The notes beneath the pieces were generated by a model. That model was not told the DNA's origin. It did not search any database and saw nothing but the letters and a program-made list of their open reading frames with translations. Position numbers and translations under genes: made by a program. From contig JACKCR010000008.1 in NCBI GenBank assembly GCA_020633975.1, forward strand, positions 1-64,000: 64,000 nt of DNA, in the 5' to 3' direction. Origin of the DNA: Candidatus Eiseniibacteriota bacterium. GTDB lineage: Bacteria > Eisenbacteria > RBG-16-71-46 > CAIMUX01. Every line of letters starts with the position of its first letter. Positions within the stretch are counted from its first letter, which is position 1. Below are positions 61,569 through 64,000 of this stretch, one piece after another.

Positions 61569-64000
61569 CTACCGCTGAGTCCCCTCGATCGTAGTGCCGA
61601 AGAACACCGTGTTCAGCAGCAGTCGCTGCGTCCCTAGCCAGAACGCTCGGAAGGTCGGATCATCCACGAAGAGCACGACGCTCCCTCGGCCCATCTTTCG
61701 CGCCACCAACGAAGCCGACCCAGAAACAGCGCCTCGCTGCGACGGGTGGAGATACCCCGCCACGAGAGGCTCCTTCTGTAGCCGTACCACCGTTTCGTAC
61801 GGGTTCGGACTCGGTGAGTAGAACTGCTTCGAACCACGGAACACCGCGAGGTCGGTGTCGTGGTAGCCATACGCGAGGGGATGCGTCGGGTCCACCTCCG
61901 CACTGAAGATCGCCCCACCCAGCGCGCGCGCTCCTCGCCGTGGCCCTGCACTCTCATATGGCAGGCGGTCGGCCGTCGACTCGAGTTCGGATCGCGCTTC
62001 GAGCTTGGCCCACTCCGCCGCCTGGATTCCCTGGATCCACTTGACCGCCGACTCCACGGCGACGAGCACACCGCCACCCTCGACCCACTTCCGAATGGTC
62101 GCGACGTCGTCCTCGGACCACCGACTGTAGTCTCCGCTCGTCAGGATCAGATGCGTGTAGCCGGAGAGAGCTCCCGGAATAGCCGTGAGGTTGGCGCGCG
62201 TCACACGGATGCCATAGCGTGCATCGAGGAGATGCCAGATCGCGCCTGTCTCGTAGGACGACGTCCCCGGTCCCGCGGCGAGAAGGACCTTCGGACGCTC
62301 GATCGAGCGAAGACTCGGACTACCGAGATCCAGTCCGACATTCGCATGTCCCGACGTGATGACGTGTACGTCGATCCCGTCCTCCGTCGCCACCTTCCGG
62401 AGGGTCGGCTCGAGAGACGAGCCTCGCTGCATCCCTGGCGATCCCGACGAACCGCGTTGGATTCCCAACGGCACCAGCACCGATCCCCGACCCAAGACGA
62501 CGTCGCCTTGGGTTGTCGACACCGACGTAGGTCGCGTTACGATTCGCACTCGTGCTCCCGCATCCAAGAGTCGCGAAAGCGCACGCGGAGCCCAGTACCG
62601 ATCCCACGAGAACGCGTAGGCCACCGCGTCCGGATGTTGCAGGTCTGCGAGGCTCCCACTCGAAGCCCCGAGCGACTCGATCACAGGCCCAAGCCCCTTC
62701 CCCGGTGTGGATCCGAGTTCGATGGAGTCGAGGCCGAACGCAAGTGGAAGGCTCCACGCCGACACGTCGTAGAAGAGGCTGTCCGTGAACGTGGTGTTCC
62801 GATCCATCATTCCATGAATGAGACGTGATTGCCGTTGGGCGTAGGGGACGAAGAACGCACTCCCTGGTTCGAAGACTCGCCCACCCCGTTCCATCCGCTC
62901 AGTCAGCCCCTTCGCCTCGACGCCATGGATGCGCAGGAGTTCGACGAGCTGCCCCGCTCGCTGCGGATCGAATCGATCTCCGATGAGCCACCCACCGCTT
63001 CCCTTCGACTCCTTCCACGCGTCCTCGTAGAACCGCTTCTGGTAGTCCAGGAGTTCGTCGCGCAGATCGACACTCGCCGCCACGGTAGAGAAGGAAGTCG
63101 TCACTTGGTTTCGGATCGTGAACGAGAACTCGAGCTCTCCGTTGACGGTGGACTGACGATTCCCTCTCGAACTCGCTTGCTCGAACAGGATACCCACGGC
63201 GCCCTGGACGTCCGGGTAGGTCGAGCCCTTGCCGTAGTAGAAGTCGTCGAAACTCTCCTGGCTGTAGTAGAGGGAGCCGATCTCGTCGAGAGCCTCTCGG
63301 TGATAGTCCGCGATCCGATCCGTCAGCCGGACGTTCTCTTCCGGAGTCCGGGGGTTTCGACGACTCGGCACCCCGGGCTGGAAGAAGTAGGTCCCGTTGG
63401 ATCCCATCTCATGGAAGTCGGCGAGGACGTTCGGACGCCACGACTGGAACACGGAGAGACGGGCCCGTGACTCCGGATGCATGGCGGGAAGCCAGTCGCG
63501 GTTGAGGTCGAAGTGATAGTGGTTCGTACGCCCGCCCGGCCAGTCTTCGTCGTGCTCACGATCCTTCGGGTCTGGGTTCGGATGCAGGCTCCGGTTCGTG
63601 TTCGTCCAATGAGCGAATCTAGCCAGACCATCCGGATTCATCATCGGATCCAAGATGATGATCGCGTTCTCGAGCCAGCGCTCCGTCTCCTCGTCTTCCG
63701 CAGACGCCAGCTGATAGAGGACGAGTGGCGCCGCGTTGCTTCCCGACGACTCGTTCCCGTGAATGCTGTATCCGAGATACACGACGACAGGATCGTTGGA
63801 CTCCGGCTCGCGAAACACACCAGGCTCGCTCATCGACGCATGCGCCGTCCGAATCTCCTCGAGCCGGGCCAGGTTCTCCGGCGTCGACACGTACGCAGCG
63901 AGAAGAGGACGCCCTTCGTAGGTCCGACCCGTCCGAACCACCTGCACACGATCACTCGCGGCATCGACCGCGTCGACGTAGGCGACGATCTGGTCGGGGC
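61569..64000 (-). CDS. M14-family zinc carboxypeptidase, N-terminus beyond the window
   Basis: At least 810 codons, open at the right edge; the start and any signal peptide are outside. The visible N-terminus 'DQIVAYVDAVDAASDRVQVV' leads into the M14 fold: 'YSIHGNESSGSNA' with zinc ligands His and Glu, 'DPMMNPDGLARFAHWTNTNRSLHPNPD', 'FDLNRDWLP', 'LADFHEMGSNGTYFF' with the third ligand His, and 'VGILFEQASSRGNRQS' with the catalytic Glu. Residues beyond ~330 form extra domains, including a GATase/ThuA-like segment ('HLILTSGDYSRWSEDDVATIRKWVEGGGVLVAVES') seen in large secreted M14 proteins. It probably degrades extracellular peptides. Confidence 0.9.
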   Translation of the reverse strand, partial: PDQIVAYVDAVDAASDRVQVVRTGRTYEGRPLLAAYVSTPENLARLEEIRTAHASMSEPGVFREPESNDPVVVYLGYSIHGNESSGSNAAPLVLYQLASAEDEETERWLENAIIILDPMMNPDGLARFAHWTNTNRSLHPNPDPKDREHDEDWPGGRTNHYHFDLNRDWLPAMHPESRARLSVFQSWRPNVLADFHEMGSNGTYFFQPGVPSRRNPRTPEENVRLTDRIADYHREALDEIGSLYYSQESFDDFYYGKGSTYPDVQGAVGILFEQASSRGNRQSTVNGELEFSFTIRNQVTTSFSTVAASVDLRDELLDYQKRFYEDAWKESKGSGGWLIGDRFDPQRAGQLVELLRIHGVEAKGLTERMERGGRVFEPGSAFFVPYAQRQSRLIHGMMDRNTTFTDSLFYDVSAWSLPLAFGLDSIELGSTPGKGLGPVIESLGASSGSLADLQHPDAVAYAFSWDRYWAPRALSRLLDAGARVRIVTRPTSVSTTQGDVVLGRGSVLVPLGIQRGSSGSPGMQRGSSLEPTLRKVATEDGIDVHVITSGHANVGLDLGSPSLRSIERPKVLLAAGPGTSSYETGAIWHLLDARYGIRVTRANLTAIPGALSGYTHLILTSGDYSRWSEDDVATIRKWVEGGGVLVAVESAVKWIQGIQAAEWAKLEARSELESTADRLPYESAGPRRGARALGGAIFSAEVDPTHPLAYGYHDTDLAVFRGSKQFYSPSPNPYETVVRLQKEPLVAGYLHPSQRGAVSGSASLVARKMGRGSVVLFVDDPTFRAFWLGTQRLLLNTVFFGTTIEGTQR

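Noticed and set aside
61860-62828. 322-codon plus-strand frame opposite the M14 peptidase
   Set aside because: Arg/Ser-rich composition typical of shadow frames; no ribosome site.

Overview
High-GC bacterial chromosome segment with dense coding on both strands. Many genes overlap by 1-4 bases and Shine-Dalgarno sequences are good. Secreted proteins are numerous: one PEP-CTERM protein, one Cys-rich repeat protein, a lamin-tail-domain protein, a 6-bladed propeller protein, a GH92 enzyme, an M14 peptidase and a DUF1579 protein. There are also two tandem RND pumps, a full chemotaxis cluster and a fused E1 dehydrogenase. This mix suggests a Gram-negative, motile, protein- and glycan-degrading environmental bacterium, perhaps of the FCB-related deep branches (Gemmatimonadota, Krumholzibacteriota or Eisenbacteria type). 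That placement is inference; no rRNA or other phylogenetic marker is present. I saw no tRNA, rRNA, CRISPR array, insertion sequence or prophage gene.

Layout. 1-110: tail of a small helix-turn-helix protein. 230-5863: a PadR-controlled ABC cassette whose permease is fused in frame to an exported alpha/beta-hydrolase. 5921-12779: AraC regulator, serine hydrolase, GH92 mannosidase and metallophosphatase. 12943-18730: PEP-CTERM lectin-like protein, GNAT acetyltransferase, RecQ with a small membrane protein, and a PAS-GGDEF diguanylate cyclase. 18751-24976: a large TPR/sigma-54 activator flanked by two secreted proteins that share the C-terminal tail ERSWG-x-IK-x-x-Y, a candidate sorting signal. 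25184-28872: MoxR-type ATPase with VWA partner, and a retropepsin-like protease. 29451-32634 (minus strand): acyl-CoA dehydrogenase, RluA-family synthase and TruD. 33182-43558: propeller protein, then an RND operon (one adaptor, two pumps, one small membrane protein). 43778-46778: BlaI/M56 sensor pair with a promoter-operator. 46935-50866: EamA transporter, DUF423 protein behind a tandem-repeated initiation region, and a CbiMQO cobalt/nickel transporter. 51043-55358: DUF1579 protein followed by three 40-bp repeats, then a glutaryl-CoA dehydrogenase-like gene with a fused E1 alpha/beta gene. 55742-61433: cheB-cheW-cheR-cheA-cheX-cheY. 61569 to the end (minus strand): M14 carboxypeptidase, open at the right edge.

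The most unusual items are the permease-hydrolase fusion, the shared WG-x-IK tail around the sigma-54/TPR regulator, the stop-start-coupled mini-ORFs before the DUF423 gene, the operator-like perfect palindromes upstream of secreted-protein genes, and the tandem RND pumps with only one adaptor.
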